The notes below the pieces were generated by a model. That model saw only the letters and a list, made by a program, of their open reading frames with translations, did not search any database and was not told where the DNA came from. From assembly GCA_023846275.1 (NCBI GenBank), contig JAIUJO010000292.1, positions 186,001-250,000 on the forward strand: a stretch of DNA of 64,000 nucleotides, in the 5' to 3' direction. Source of the DNA: Vanilla planifolia. Its lineage: Eukaryota > Streptophyta > Magnoliopsida > Asparagales > Orchidaceae. The position numbers were made by a program, and so were the translations under genes. This document shows, one piece after another, positions 1 through 12,860 of the stretch (the first letter of the stretch is position 1; every line of letters starts with the position of its first letter).

Positions 1-274
1 ACAAAATAATTATGCCATACAATTACCATGAGTATAACAGCAAAAAAATGTTAGTGAAAAAATAAAACATTTTGAATATGAAAAGATAGAAAATTTCTAT
101 CACTATTAAATATTTAATGGATAACAAATTAGTTTAGCATTTGAACTAAAACAATATCATTATTTTCAATGTCTAACAAATAAATTAATTAATATATGAA
201 TTATAATAATAGATAAAAAGAACAAAAGTATTGAAAATTACAACAATAAAAGAAACATTATTATATTACTAGTT
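1..274. other. AT-rich sequence, nothing recognised
   Basis: No open frame, repeat or RNA gene can be supported here. It is the AT-rich left flank of the copia debris that begins near 275. Confidence 0.5.
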
Positions 275-480
275 GTGAGATATTGATAGTCAAATGTTAT
301 TGTCCTAAACTAGGATGATAATATTTGCCAGATTAAAAACAAATTTTTATAGGAAGAGATGTTGATTTCAACTAAATAAGAATGACATTATCTACGACAA
401 AAATACATTTTTCTCCTATTATGGTCACTTTTTTTACAAAACAATAGGTGAAATATATGTTGATAATCATGCTACTTTAT
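275..480. repeat. Dispersed repeat, copy A1
   Basis: This stretch is clearly similar to 1530-1740 and more weakly to 37160-37310. Shared words include gaatgacattatcta and cctattatgg followed by cactttttt. It is associated with the copia RT fragments in both places, so it is probably part of that element, but I could not assign a protein domain to it. Confidence 0.6.
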
Positions 481-1529
481 CACTAAAATATGTTTAACTT
501 GGCTATACATAAACTTCATTCTTTGAGGCTTCGCTTGCATTTTAAAGAACATGTTTTGAAGTTGTCGGAATAAACATAATATCTTTTTAAATGAGGCATG
601 GGTTTGTTCTCCAAAAGGAAGGTCACTTATAATTAAATCAGTAAGATAATTTTTATTGTATACTAACTCTTTTGGCTAGACCATATCGCTATTTTGTAAA
701 TTTTAACATATCATTTATAAGCTTTAGGTATGATAGAAGGATGCCTTTCCCATCTATCTTAACTTGCAATCAGGAAAAAAAGAAAACTCACTCATTATGT
801 GAATCTAAAATTCTACACCAATATCCTCACTCATTTGAGCAAATAAATTAAAGTTGGTTCATCCCAATATGATGCCATCTGCATAGTCTTGGACTTGAAG
901 ATATTCATCAATGCAGTTCTTTTTTGACAAAGTCCTATATAAATTCGCTTCATACGAAAAATTTAAGCAAAAACTTATTAAGTTTGTGATACCATAATAT
1001 ATTTTTGTCATCCAATTTTATTTTTCAAAATCTTCAATATCTTCCAAATCTTCTAATTTTTTATGTATAATTTCATTAAATACAACTTGAGTAAATTCCA
1101 TTACAACTAAGATTTCCTTGTTAAACTTCTTATAGGTCTATATATTTGTAGAATATTGTAATAGAGGAAAAATTAACTTGGTTTTTAATCTCCAATTTTT
1201 GTCCTACCATTTGATGTAACACATTGAACCAAAAAAGCCTAACTTTAAATTTTTAGGGTCCTTGTTATTCAAAAGTAATATAGTATCTTATTCATAATTT
1301 GTTTGATAATAAATTTATTCATACATTTAGATAAATAAGAGGTCTTAAATTATTAAGATATTATAGATTGGAGATCCTATACCACCAAAAGAAAAGTAAT
1401 AGAAACCTTCAATGCTTTAAGAGGAGAGCAACATTTTTCGATTCATAAAATTGAAGAAGCCTAACTAAGTATTTAGATACACAATCGAGAGATAAAAGTT
1501 ATATCTATAACAAATAGAAGGAATATTAT

Positions 1530-1740
1530 TATATTGGTAGTTGTGACATACTGATAGCCAAAAATTATTGTCCCAAACAAGCAAGATAATATGTGTAAGA
1601 CTAAAACAAATATATTTGTATGTATAGAGGTTGGTTTAAACTAAATGAGAATGACATTATCTACCAAAAAAATACAAATTTTGCCTATTATGGCCACTTT
1701 TTTGACAAAATAATAAGTCAAACATATTTTAATAATAACG
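1530..1740. repeat. Dispersed repeat, copy A2
   Basis: Second copy of the A repeat, about 1255 bp downstream of A1 in the same orientation. It is followed directly by another copy of the block that precedes it, so the copia debris here has been duplicated internally. Confidence 0.6.
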
Positions 1741-2125
1741 TTATTATATCCATATTTTCATTTTTTTGTCAACCAATTTTATTTTTCCAAAATCTTCCAT
1801 GCATTCCAAATCTACCACTATTTTTTATTCATAATTCCATCAAACATCTCTCGAGCAAATTCTTTTACAACTTGGGTTCCCCTTTTAAATGGTTTATGGG
1901 TCTATTTTTTTTAGAATATCAAAAAGAGATATCATCCATTAACTTGATTTTTTATCTCCAATTCTTATCTTACATATTGATGTAACACTCCATCTAAAAA
2001 ATGTGAAAGTTTTCATATATAGGCATTTGTTATTACAAAGTACATACAATGTCTAATTTATAATTCGTTTGATAATAAATCAATTTAGACACTGAGATAA
2101 ATATAATAGCTTGAATTCAAAAATT
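1738..2125. repeat. Duplicate of the 992-1340 block
   Basis: The stretch repeats the order of words seen at 992-1340: the phrase tttttgtca plus ccaattttatttttc, then ttgatgtaacac, then tttgataataaat. A third, weaker match lies near 36750-36990. The two local copies are in direct orientation about 746 bp apart. The block lies upstream (in pol order) of the copia RT and is probably part of that element. Confidence 0.55.
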
Positions 2126-5100
2126 TGTTATTTACCTTAAATATGATTACTGGTACATGAGTAATATTTTTATCTAAGTTGGTCACTTGCAATATTTTGT
2201 TTATTAAGAATATTTTACTGAAAATTATGAATAACTATTTGAGAAATTTAAATGTGCTTTGTTTGTTATATAAAAAATTTAAAAGTTTATAATTTAAATA
2301 AGGTTATACAACTATGAAGGAATAAATAATATTCTAATTGAAATAATATTTAAAATATTAAAATTTACTTCAAACATGTAAATATGATAATGTAAAAAAT
2401 TATATGACAAGATGATTGTATAAAGTAATAAAAATTCTTTATTCATAATATAATGATAAATGTGCTAACCTGCAATACATATTCAAACAAAAATGATAAA
2501 TTTAAAAACATAATATATTACGTTGCTTGAAACTTTTAAATGTATTTGCAAATATGCCAAAAACTATTGATATTAATGTACAAATAATGCAAAAAAGCTG
2601 GATCTGATAAATTAATAAATAATAAAAATCATAGCATAAATACATTTGAAGTTTGGATTTTATTGACAAATATATTAAAAAAAATTCATAATGATTTAGT
2701 TATTTTGACTTATTTTTTAAAAAATTATAAAAAATTAATAATTGTAATACTCAACATTGTTAAATATTTACAATTAAAAAAAATTTCGTGAATAAGTAAT
2801 AACTTTTATCCCAATAATTAATACAAACTATTCTTGCTAAAACTAAAGGTATAAGAAAAATTGAAAAACCAAAAAAATTAAAATCATAAAAATAATATTA
2901 TATGCAACAAGACAAGCATAGTAAATATAAAAGTATGATTGGAATATAAAATAAAAATTATACCTAAGGAATCAATTATTGCATATAATTCTTCAAAATA
3001 TACAAAATGTAATATAATAATTTTTTGAGAAATTCAATAATAATGTTTTGACTGCAAGGAAAGAAGTATGAAGACAATAAAAATTTGAAATAAACTAAAA
3101 ATAACAATTAAAATTATATGTGTAATAATACGTCAATATATGTTGTTTTATTATTATAATCCCAAGAAATATGTTTGTACACCTCCATAAAATTAAAACA
3201 TTTACAGTTATTAATAAAAGTAAAATGTAAATATTGCCATAGAGTTTTTAAATATTTCAAATTTTATGCAAAATGAAATAAACATAATTTTTCTTATGGT
3301 ATGTTGAATTTTATTTTACTAACAAGTAGAAAATGTGTAATAAAAACTTTTGTAATCAAATATAAAGCATTAAAAGAAAAACAATTATTGAGTAAAAAAT
3401 AATATTATGAAGATGAACACTTACTTCAAATATTTAATTATATATACAAAATATAAAAATAATAAAATCGATAGCATATTCATAATAATGAATTATAAAA
3501 TGAAATTTTCCTAATAAATAATAAATTATTTTATTTAATTATGTTTAGTAAAAAAGATATTAAAAACTAAAAATATATATAACATTTATGTAAATAAAAA
3601 ATGTACCATAAGAATACTTTTATTTATTAAATTGTTATGAGGCCTATTGCATATTTTCATATTAGTAAATGATGACATAGTGATTGTTGGCTATTCACCA
3701 ACGAGTTATAGTACTCGCAAGATGATACATTTGACAAATAAGTTATATGGAAGCTTTACATACTCTCAACGTTTGATACCTAACCTACGCCTTAAGATGA
3801 TGTCTTCCGCCTTCACATCAGACACGTGATTATCACAGATGGCTTTAATATTGTGCATTATTAACCATCTTTTCTTAAATCAAGACACATCTTATGCAAT
3901 ACTTACTAGAACATAGAACATTGTCATTTTGAGTTTTAATACATGGAATTTGTTAGAAAATTTTAATTTTTTAGTTATTTGTCATTACAGTTATGTTTTA
4001 TTTGTTTAATATATATATATATATATAATATTTTTAATGTTTCTAATGATACTTCAATTTTTTCTAAAAAAATTATATCTTTAATTTAATTCTTTTAAAT
4101 CTTTAGTAATAATGAAGTCTAATTTTTTATTTATTTGTTTTTTATACTCTATATAATGGAATGTTGTACAAAGCACACAATTTTGTACAGTTTAGCAAAT
4201 AATATACCTATTTCTAATATTTGAAATTTTATGTGAACAATTTTCTTTATTTTTGTGTCTTTATTTTTGTTTAATTATCTTACAACTTTGTAGAATAAAT
4301 TTATGAAAGATAGAAAAAATTTGATATTATTTTTTTTGGACAAGACATTCCAAACTTCTTCACTTTAAATAAAATTTTGGAATTAATGAAATGATTAATA
4401 TTAGAATTGTTAAAGTTTTAAACATCATGTCATACTACATATACAAGGTTCTCTTAATAGTACGATGATCTTAAGTAAATTATAATATTTTAAAAAATGC
4501 TTAAAAAAGTAAACTAATACAATTTATTTTATATATTCAAAATTTTTTATTAATATAATATGATCAAATAGTACATTGAACATTTCCAATAATTGCTAAA
4601 AATTATTATTATAGGACCTAAGCATTTAATAATTTTAAATAAATTGTCAATAATTTAAATAAATGACATAGTAAGAATTTAAAATCATAAACCGAGCAAC
4701 AAACATAAACAGTGTATAGATATAAAAACACAAAAAATATAATGATAATAAAACACTAAATAAATTTTTAGCACAATTCTTGGGGCAAAAACTTTAAAAT
4801 AAAAAAAATTAACATAATATATCAATAATGATAATAAAAAAATATATAATTAAAAAATAATAGCCTTAAAAATTACATACACAACGTAGCCATAAAATGT
4901 GAAATCTAAAATATCATTTGAGTAAAACTCCAATGCATAAAGCAAATACAATTATAGGATTTAAAGACAGTCGTTTATTACGTCAAAATTTAAGTTCTTG
5001 AAGACTCTTTCGATTTTAAAAGTGCACAACACTTACAACTATTTAAAAATGATGAAACATCAAATTGTTTTATATAAGATAGAGAAAAGTAAGGAAAAAC

Positions 5101-5880
5101 CTTACGATGAAATAATTTTTACTTTAAATATAGTATTATCTCTTGTTCATCAAAAAATAAATGGCTTATATTTTAAAAATTAATTTTAACTATATTAACT
5201 AAGAAAAGTATAAGCTTCATAAGAAACTGTATAGAAATAAAAAAATTATCCATAATATAATAAAATAATTAAATAAAAAGACCCTAGACATCTACTACGT
5301 AGGAAAATATGAAGTACAAAACTCAATGTTCAAAATATGACAAATATTGAATATGACATATAATGAGTGAGCTTTTCAATTACTTGTAGTATCAAAAATT
5401 ACATAAAAGAAATTAAAAGTCCTTATATTTTTAAAAATATATTTTGAAATAAATAATTAACCCTAAAAAAATATTACAAATGTAAAAATTATAAATACTT
5501 AACAAAACTTAAATATTATAATGAAATAACTTAATAATTGACACAGCAAAATATAAAAATTCCTTTCATGATATGGCAAGTTAAAGATAGTTATCGTTAT
5601 AATAAAAAAAATTAAAAATTACTAAAATACAAAAAATAATCAACATACTAGAACACTAAAAACATTAAAATTTAAATCTAAAGCTTTTTACAAACATTCT
5701 TGTCATGGTAACCATAATAAATTTGTGACAATAAGATGAAACTTATTAATTTGTTTAAAACAATAAAATTTTATAACCTAAGTGTGAAAAATTTAAATAA
5801 ATAATGTAGCCATGAATCAATAGAAGGCCATTACTTTTACAAAAATAATTTAGTTTGACACAGATAATGCTTATGAGGAC
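2126..5880. other. Extremely AT-rich block without recognisable genes
   Basis: Sampled lines are about 10-15% GC, far below the LINE region. Only short chance frames occur. One denser patch at about 3640-3835 has an open frame of 60 codons, but no family is recognised and nothing around it supports a gene. The block resembles 28401-30600 in composition. It may be an old satellite-like or intron-like sequence; the sequence itself does not decide. Confidence 0.5.
4008..4029. repeat. (TA)n microsatellite
   Basis: A run of alternating TA of about 20 bases inside the AT-rich block. Simple repeat of no visible function. Confidence 0.85.
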
Positions 5881-6769
5881 CAATCAATACACAAAGTGAT
5901 GCATGCCAACTTTTAGTACATGACTCACAATAGTAAAAAATATACATAGGTAGATTGAGGTAGGGCATGATTTAGATAATCAATGTGTGTATAAATATTA
6001 AGTGATGCATGCTTCTAATAATTGATCCTAGTATGACAACACAAAAATGAAATAGAGATAACATGACTATTTAGAGATAGAGTTTTATCTTCATTCATTT
6101 CTTTTATTTGTATGTTATTTATTCAAGTTAGTATTTAATAATAAATTTTAATTATTAATAATTTTTATTTTTTGTTATATTAGTTATTATGTTGAACAAA
6201 TGTCTCTCGTACATCATATTTAATGGTAGAAAAATTATTATGCTGTTTATTAATTTTTTTTAGTGTTTCAAATCATGTATCTCATGATCAAGTATGTTAA
6301 TCTACTATGGAGCTCAATTAATTGATTTATTGTTAAATCAACAATTGAAGACAAGTATAGGAGTGTTGGAGACATTGCTTAAGAATGGCTTAACTTCAAA
6401 TTTTGGACTAATTGATGGAGCACTTAGTGTAATAGATTCACATCTAGAACAAGTCTTTTATATTATACTTTGGGTCAGAATTACTAAACTAATCACTTAA
6501 AACTCAAATGAAACATTGGTTTACATTCATTCTACTAATGATAAGGGGCATTATTTTGTGTGAACTATATGTAAGTGAAAATTTCAATCTCTATTATAAA
6601 ATTAGGTTATGAATAAATGGATAAATAATAGTCAATATTTAAACTATAAATAGTTAAATTAATCATAAGTTTAATCTTTAAAAATCAAGAATTGAAGTTA
6701 TGTTAACATAAAGCCTTCAATTTAATAAGCATATTAAATACACAATGTGATGCCCTTTAAAATTATTAT
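5881..6769. other. Unassigned stretch
   Basis: Slightly richer in GC than the block to its left. The word aagtgatgcatgc occurs at about 5895 and again at about 6000. A 68-codon frame at 6294-6500 has no recognisable motif or gene context and is most likely chance. Confidence 0.35.
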
Positions 6770-8560
6770 TTTTGAGTTGAACACTGGTTATGATACTTTA
6801 TTTGATGATAATACCAAAGTGTTTCTAATTAATTTAATTGAGTGAATTTTTAAATTTTTAATAACTAATTTTTTTGCTCATAGAACTTAAAAACACCGAA
6901 TGTCAAACCCTATGAAAATCATTATAGTTGGAGCGGTAGATCATTACGAGATTTATTTAAATTTTAATTTTTTGAATTTCACTTTTATTTTAATTAAAAT
7001 ACTAAGCTTGAATAAAATCATTTTTATAATACACAAAAAGTAAACTTTTCTATCACTAAAATCTTTATTTAAATTAATCAACTAGGAAAAAGATAAGATT
7101 CCTAACTTTCATAATTGTAAAAATCATCTTGCATTAGTCACTTCTTTGAAAACCTTCTTCCAATAATGCAAAAAAGTAAATTAGGAAAAACACCTTGTCT
7201 AGACCAAAGCAAATGCTTTTTTAATAATTTACTCAAGGCATGATTCTTGAACACATATGCTATAACATCTCATCATGGAATTTCTCTTGAACTCGTTATG
7301 TGCAAATTAGTAAGCAAGGGTCCCCAAAGTGAACTAGAGGGTAGCTCATCTTATATGTTCGACTAATTATACACCTACAAGTAAAGCCTACATACAATTG
7401 CCTCACAGGTAAGTGAACAACATGGAACAAAACTTACAAACTCATTTTGCATATATCACTTAAAAAATTTGGAAGCAAATGTGCATTATTTAATTTTGTG
7501 GTTGGATAGAGCAATAACAAGTTCATTTGCTTTTTTAAAACACATAGATCTAAAAATTTTTTTTGAACCCATCATCATGATAATCAAATGTTGAAATATC
7601 AATCATCTTTTAAAAAATGTATAGATTTAAATCTAATCATTCGGTCGTGAAATTTTCAAGATCGAATGGTTGACGATTCGTCTTCTTTTCTAAAATGTGT
7701 AGAATTAAATCTAGCAACATAATTATTTATTTTTATGATAAAATGGTCTAGATTAATGTCAATAATGTATTTATCATTTTCCTTGATTCAATTACATAAA
7801 TGTTGGATATAATAATCTACATTGAAATCTAAGTGGATATAATTTACCCTGATCAAGTTACACAATTTGTAATATAATGATCTAGATTTTCAATCGTGTG
7901 GCTCTCATTTTTCATAATCCATCCTATAGTCGAAAAAACATCTAATGATGATTGATGGATTGCAATGGTTATTTTATGAGCACCACTAAGCCACCAAACA
8001 AAGTATTTATTGTAAAAAACAATTTTTAGATAGCTATTGAATTCAACCCATTCTACCTATAGTCACTATGTGGGTTATTTTATAACTTCTTTTAATCATT
8101 GAAATTTTTCTATAAATACTAGATTTTTTTAATATAAAAAATTTGAGAAGGAATAAGAACATTTAAAGCTACAAAGTTTAAGCCTTAACAACTTATGCTA
8201 ATTATTATTTCAATTTGTTGTGTCCATCATTCTTGGAGCTCTGGGTCTCTTTTCTTTTTCACTCAAGTAAAAGAAAACTTTGTTTTTCTTCATTATATGT
8301 TTCGTTAAGCATATGATTATTATGTGCATCAATTTAAATACTCTTCTTGTAATTTTTCTTTTTCTATATGTTTCATTTCACTAAAAGATTGCAATAGCCC
8401 ATTTATTTTTTTTTATTTTGTGAGTATTTCTTTTTTTGGAAGTCATACTAATTAGTTTTGTTTTTTTGTAGGCTTTATTTAGGGAGGCTGTAGGTATGCA
8501 TTAGGAATGAATCACCCAAGATTGTTGTACTTTTTTATTATTTCTATGTTTTTATTCTGA
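6770..8560 (+). repeat. LTR-like block, copy 1
   Basis: Matches the blocks at 39285-40765 and 41230-41770. Shared landmarks in order are a TTTGATGATRA-type phrase near 6800, repeated 'aaatctaatnrtcaaatc'-like phrases, a 'gatcnngtggctc' phrase near 7885, and a TATA-like tataaatac near 8115. A TTTGATGATGACAAA phrase near an LTR start is common in plant copia elements (established knowledge). It lies upstream of gag in the correct orientation, which supports a 5' LTR. Exact ends, including TG/CA termini, could not be fixed. Confidence 0.5.
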
Positions 8561-9249
8561 AATTTTCTTTCAAAATTTAAAAAATAAATAATATATTTAT
8601 AACGAAATTAAATTTACATAAAAATGTTCAATAAATATTTATTCGTGGTTAATAGATAGCCTAAAAATCTTACTTTAAAATATTGGTTAAAATTACTTAT
8701 ACGAAAAGTCAAAATATTTTTCATAGCAATTAATCCCTCTTGATAGAACATGTTTCAATTAGTTTATCCATAGAGAATAATTGCTTGAATTAATACATGA
8801 TCAAGTTTTTGTAAACATGCTTTTGAAGTGAAAACTAGTATATGAATATCAAATACTAAATTATAACTCCTTATATTGGTGATTAACGAAACTAGGCACA
8901 ACTAACTTAAATTTACAAAAATAAATAAAAATTTGAAAGTTTAGATGTGTAATGCTTAGCCCAAAAAATTGATGATTTGAGAAGGAGAAGCCATACTTGC
9001 TACCAATAGAATTTACACTAATAGATTACTCAATAGTACTTTTTTAAGATCTCAAAGATTGATTCATGTTAATTAGTTATTCCTTCTTCAATAGTTAGGT
9101 ATTTATCGAAAAAATTTTAGTACAGTACTTAGAAAGTGTCGAGATGCTATTTGAAAAGATGTAGCCAAACCGCTTAAAAATCTTTTATTAATAGGTTAAA
9201 ATAAGTTATTCAAATGACTATTGCAACAACTAAATAATTATCCATTTGG

Positions 9250-9800
9250 TAGACAAGGGCCATTGGATCCAATCAGAGGCAATACAAACCAACAAATCTA
9301 ATGCTAAATAATTGGATGAATTATGGATAGTTTGAAGAAGACAAATTTGATCTAGGCCATCTGAACATGTCACATGAGATCTGGATCACTTGATTCAACA
9401 ACCATAAAGTCAGAGTTGAGCTCAGTCATTGGATTCAAATAGGATACTTAACAGCTACATGATTCAAGTATAAGATGGAGAGAGATCTAGTCATCTAATA
9501 AGTAAAAATGAAGCTTTAGCGGTTAGATCTAGGAATAAATCATATGAAATAAATAGAATTAGTAATCACTATTAGATCTAAGAGATCAAATAGATGATGG
9601 GATGGATGATCAACATTGATTATTAAAGTGAAGACAAGCTCCATCATTCAATTGCAAAAATGCAAGATTAGACTATGCTAAAAGCTCCTAGTTTTGGATG
9701 CATATGACATAAGAGATTTAGTCAGACATTATAGGGATGGAAGAATAATTAGACTTAAAAAGCATTTGCATAGGACAAACATTCATACTTAATTTGGTTT
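9250..9800. repeat. Block rich in GATCT words
   Basis: The words gatctagg, gatctgg, gatctag and gatctaag recur at about 9350, 9380, 9485, 9525 and 9577 with similar neighbours such as 'catct' and 'gattcaa'. No protein is encoded. It could be a degraded fragment of another LTR inserted in the leader of the copia element. Boundaries are approximate. Confidence 0.3.
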
Positions 9801-10689
9801 GGCTCCTCCTTGTGTGCATAGAAATTCATCACCTCGGCTTACTTGCAACATAAAGGTCTATATGGCTTTGAACCAACCCATATGTATACTCGGTCTGAGT
9901 GCTACCCAGCTTTTACCAATACCTTACCATATATGGTTTAAGAAATCATGATCAGCAAGAATGGCCTGCCCAGGCTAGCCCAACCAGAGAGCTTTTCACT
10001 TTGGCACAAGTAGGAATGTGGTATTCTTTTTATAATTTTAGTTACGAAAATTTAACATAATAAATTTTTTCCAATTTAATCATGGTTTGCAAAATAAAGA
10101 AACATGGAATTTGATAAAGATATGATTTAACCAACAAAAGGTTATGAGAGAAAAAAGAATCTCATTCATTTGTTAAATCAAGAAGATGATTGAATAATTT
10201 GATACAAGAATATGATTTAAAATTGAAACAAAATTAGAATGTCATAAAATCACTAAAATTACAATCTATAATCAAAAAATATTTTCAAAGTTGTTGCACA
10301 TGTCTTCAATCCTTTAGACTTGTTGAACTGTCCAAGTTACTTTGGAGATATCTATTTTATAGTAAACCGGTGCATTAAAAAAATACAAAATATTTAAGAC
10401 TTGACTCATCAAATGTAAAGGGGACCTTCAACTTTCCCCAACTAAGCCATCACTTTTTGTAATCATTGTATTCTCTATTGAAATATTAGGACTTCCACTC
10501 ACCTGAAGTTAGTAATTAGGGAAATGCACGCTTCAAAAAAAATTTTAAGGTGCATTAGAACAAAAGTATTTAATGATTCAATGATGAAACATAAAATTTA
10601 ATGAAATTAAAAATGCTGTAATATTTTAATTTATGCTTTAAATTTTGCTGCATTTAATAGAGTTACGAATTTAAAATTTATTTTTAAAA

Positions 10690-11300
10690 TTTTTCACAAG
10701 TTAATGGTAACATAAAGAGGTACACCTTTTGTACAAGAAATTTAATTAAATTTGATGATGTATGATTAGAAGTTGCTCAAAATTCTTTCTAATGAATTAA
10801 TTGAGAGAATGTTTATTTTATTTACTAACTTTATTAATGGACTTTCTTGTTTGGGAAAGACTATATTTGTGAATGAACACGTTAAATTCATTTTTAAATT
10901 TTTTTGGAAAAGAGTATGAATGATCAAGACTACTACAAATATTTCTTCTATAAAATTGGATGACTTTATAGGTGAGCTCATGACTAATGAACTAGAGCTA
11001 GTGAGGAGAAACGTAGAAAAAAGGCTTGATTTAAAAAAAAACAAATCATAAACTAAAAGTAAACAATGGCATTAAAGAGAGAGGAAGAAACCTTAGAAGA
11101 GGAGATTATAGATGAAGATATCATAGCTCTGGCTTTGGAATTTTTATCTAAAATTTTTGGTGTTGCAAGAAGGTATACAAAACAGAGGTCCAAAAAAAAG
11201 GAGAGAAGAATAGAGATGACCCTTTGCCGTATGTGTGACAAACTAGGACATATCAATGCACCACATCTTATGGTGTATCATGGACTTTAAAGAGAGAAGA
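10690..11300 (+). pseudogene. gag: Copia gag remnant with degenerate zinc knuckle
   Basis: Gag coats the retrotransposon RNA. Around 10950-11020 the frame gives FIGELMTNELELVRRNVEK, matching the plant copia gag phrase 'LIGSLMTHE' and following basic region. It continues into an acidic stretch (EEETLEEEIIDEDIIALALE, about 11087-11145), a basic stretch, and a CCHC-type knuckle, LCRMCDKLGHINAPH, at about 11221-11265. The last cysteine of the CCHC box is lost (alanine and proline follow instead). The frame from 11066 is open for 74 codons, but the upstream part needs stop readthrough. An acidic, lysine-rich tail follows to about 11600. It is not functional as read. Confidence 0.7.
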
Positions 11301-12034
11301 ATTAAATGATGAAGAGCAAAAACTAGAGAAGAAAGCTTTGAATAAAGCCTAAAGTGACTTATAAGAGATTAACACAAGTGAAGAGAAAGAGAATAATGAA
11401 GGGCTATTTTGGATGTTGGCTCAAGCGGATGAACAAGAAAAGGGAACATGATTAAGTGAAGTAATGGTAAGTTACCATGATGAAGGATTACCTTAACAAT
11501 TAATTTATGAGTAATAACAAACTTTATGTAAGGAAAATAAGAAACTAACTGAAAAAGATAGTGAATATTTAAGACTTTGTGAACCTATTAGAGATAGGAC
11601 TAATAGATATTTAATGAACATGTAAAATGCTAATGATGGTTTAACAAAAAAAATAAATGGCATGCATCATTAATTATAGAAATAATGATCTTAAAACCAT
11701 GGAATATACTTGTTCATTATTAAATAGAAAACTTATTAGTAGAGATTGTTTTTAATGGGAGAATATTTCATGTTCATTTGGGTAACGGAAATGTTGCTAT
11801 TTTACAGCGTTACAATAATAATTTTACATGTATGTATAGCATGCAAACAAACTATACAGATCACGTATGTATTATTATAGTTCATGTTTAATCTAAATAT
11901 CCTTACTTTTCTTAGTAGTTAGGGGTAATAATAGTCCATCCACTCATAAATATGCTTGACCTAAAAAAGGTTTAAATTCATAAGCCTAATAATTAATTTA
12001 TAATTATTGGAATGTTTTCTTTTGAAGGAGAAGT

Positions 12035-12860
12035 TAGACATGTGATTCTTGGATAGTTGATGATTAAGAAACATGATGAGAAATATCAATTTACTCTCCC
12101 AACAAGAAGCTTATGTGAAAGGAAAAATAGTATTTGGTGGCAAGTAAAAGAAATACAACAAATGACTAAGTACTATTAGAAATTCTACATTTTTTATTGC
12201 TAAAGTTTATAAGATTAAACTGTAAAATATAATTTTTTTAATATAAGTGAACTATGTGATAGCAATGTTAGCATTGTTTTTGCTTTTATTACATGTAAAA
12301 ATAGTATATATGGAAATGTAGTAGTTAATACAGCTAATAGAAAAAACACTTTTTTAGATGATTTGAATAAAGTAAATAGTCCCCAAATATAATGTTTGTG
12401 TCTAATGTTAGTGCTTTTAATTTATGGTATAGAAGACATTGTCATGTTAGCACACATATCATTGAAAAAATGATTAAATATAACTTAGTAAGAGGTTTAA
12501 CTAAATTGTCTTATGTAAATAACTATGTCTTCTCTTTGAACTTTTTGAAATAAATTGTATGGACGTATACACCAAATGAGTATAGAACATAAGAAATATG
12601 GACTAGTTATATTAGATGACTATGCTAGGTATAAATACATAATTTTTTTTACAAAAGAGGAGTAAATCTTGTGGAAAATTTCATATCTTGATAACTCAAA
12701 TGAAAATGAGCTCAGTTACAATTTAGTTTCCATTAGAAGCAAAAATAAAGGTGAATTTATAAGTGTTAAATTTATTGAATATTTTAACAACAATAGAAAT
12801 TCGAAAGCATTTTCTAACAAATTTGGTAGAGGGGTAGGATCCCTTCTAGATTGAAAGTAA
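12035..12860 (+). pseudogene. pol: Copia protease remnant, GAG-pre-integrase and start of integrase
   Basis: Near 12045 the frame gives SWIVDD, the place of the protease 'WIVDSG' box with its catalytic DSG altered. From about 12245 SELCDSNVSIVFAFITCK and then TFLDDLNKVNSPQ match the copia linker before integrase. At about 12415-12500 come SAFNLWYRRHCHVSTH and KMIKYNLVRGLTKLSYV, the GAG-pre-integrase zinc-binding region. Near 12590-12630 lies a remnant of the 'KYGLVILDDYTRY' block, and at 12735-12785 VSIRSKNKGEFISVKF, matching the 'IRSDHGGEFEN' block, with the catalytic aspartate replaced (RSK for RSD). Similarity ends near 12855. Several frameshifts separate the pieces. Confidence 0.75.

Larger units (their letters stand above)
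275..1740 (-). mobile_element. Ty1-copia pol fragment (RT), heavily decayed
   Basis: Read on the minus strand, positions about 890-740 give a copia reverse transcriptase active-site box, YADGIILG (family form YVDDIIFGS), followed by the usual downstream block, seen as IHIMSEFSFF (family form EMSMMGELTFFLG). Stops and frameshifts interrupt it throughout, so it is a dead fragment. Its order matches the fragment at 36240-37310: RT, then a block near 990-1340, then a repeat at 1530-1740. The repeat occurs again at 275-480, left of the RT. No LTRs or primer site were found. The copia assignment rests on motifs seen in the sequence; the lineage is not determined. Confidence 0.6.
6770..12860 (+). 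mobile_element. Ty1-copia retrotransposon, 5' half (SIRE/Maximus-like)
   Basis: Plus-strand order is LTR-like block (6770-8560), a 2-kb leader with a foreign-looking insert (about 9250-9800), gag with zinc knuckle (10690-11300), protease remnant and GAG-pre-integrase/integrase (12035-12860). This order is that of Ty1-copia elements, and the acidic, lysine-rich gag with a zinc knuckle resembles plant SIRE/Maximus elements. The pol gene stops inside integrase; no RT on the plus strand follows. I found no clear primer-binding site. All frames carry stops. The lineage name is an inference from gag style and LTR length; the copia identity is better supported. Confidence 0.65.

Noticed and set aside
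1620-1985. 121-codon plus-strand frame, the second longest in the window
   Set aside because: It lies antisense to duplicated copia debris, spans the A2 repeat junction, and has the Phe/Ile/Leu-rich make-up of chance frames in AT-rich DNA.
9960-10010. GC-richer 'ggcctgcccaggctagccc' phrase as a conserved regulatory site
   Set aside because: It is a single occurrence next to retroelement sequence with no gene to regulate.
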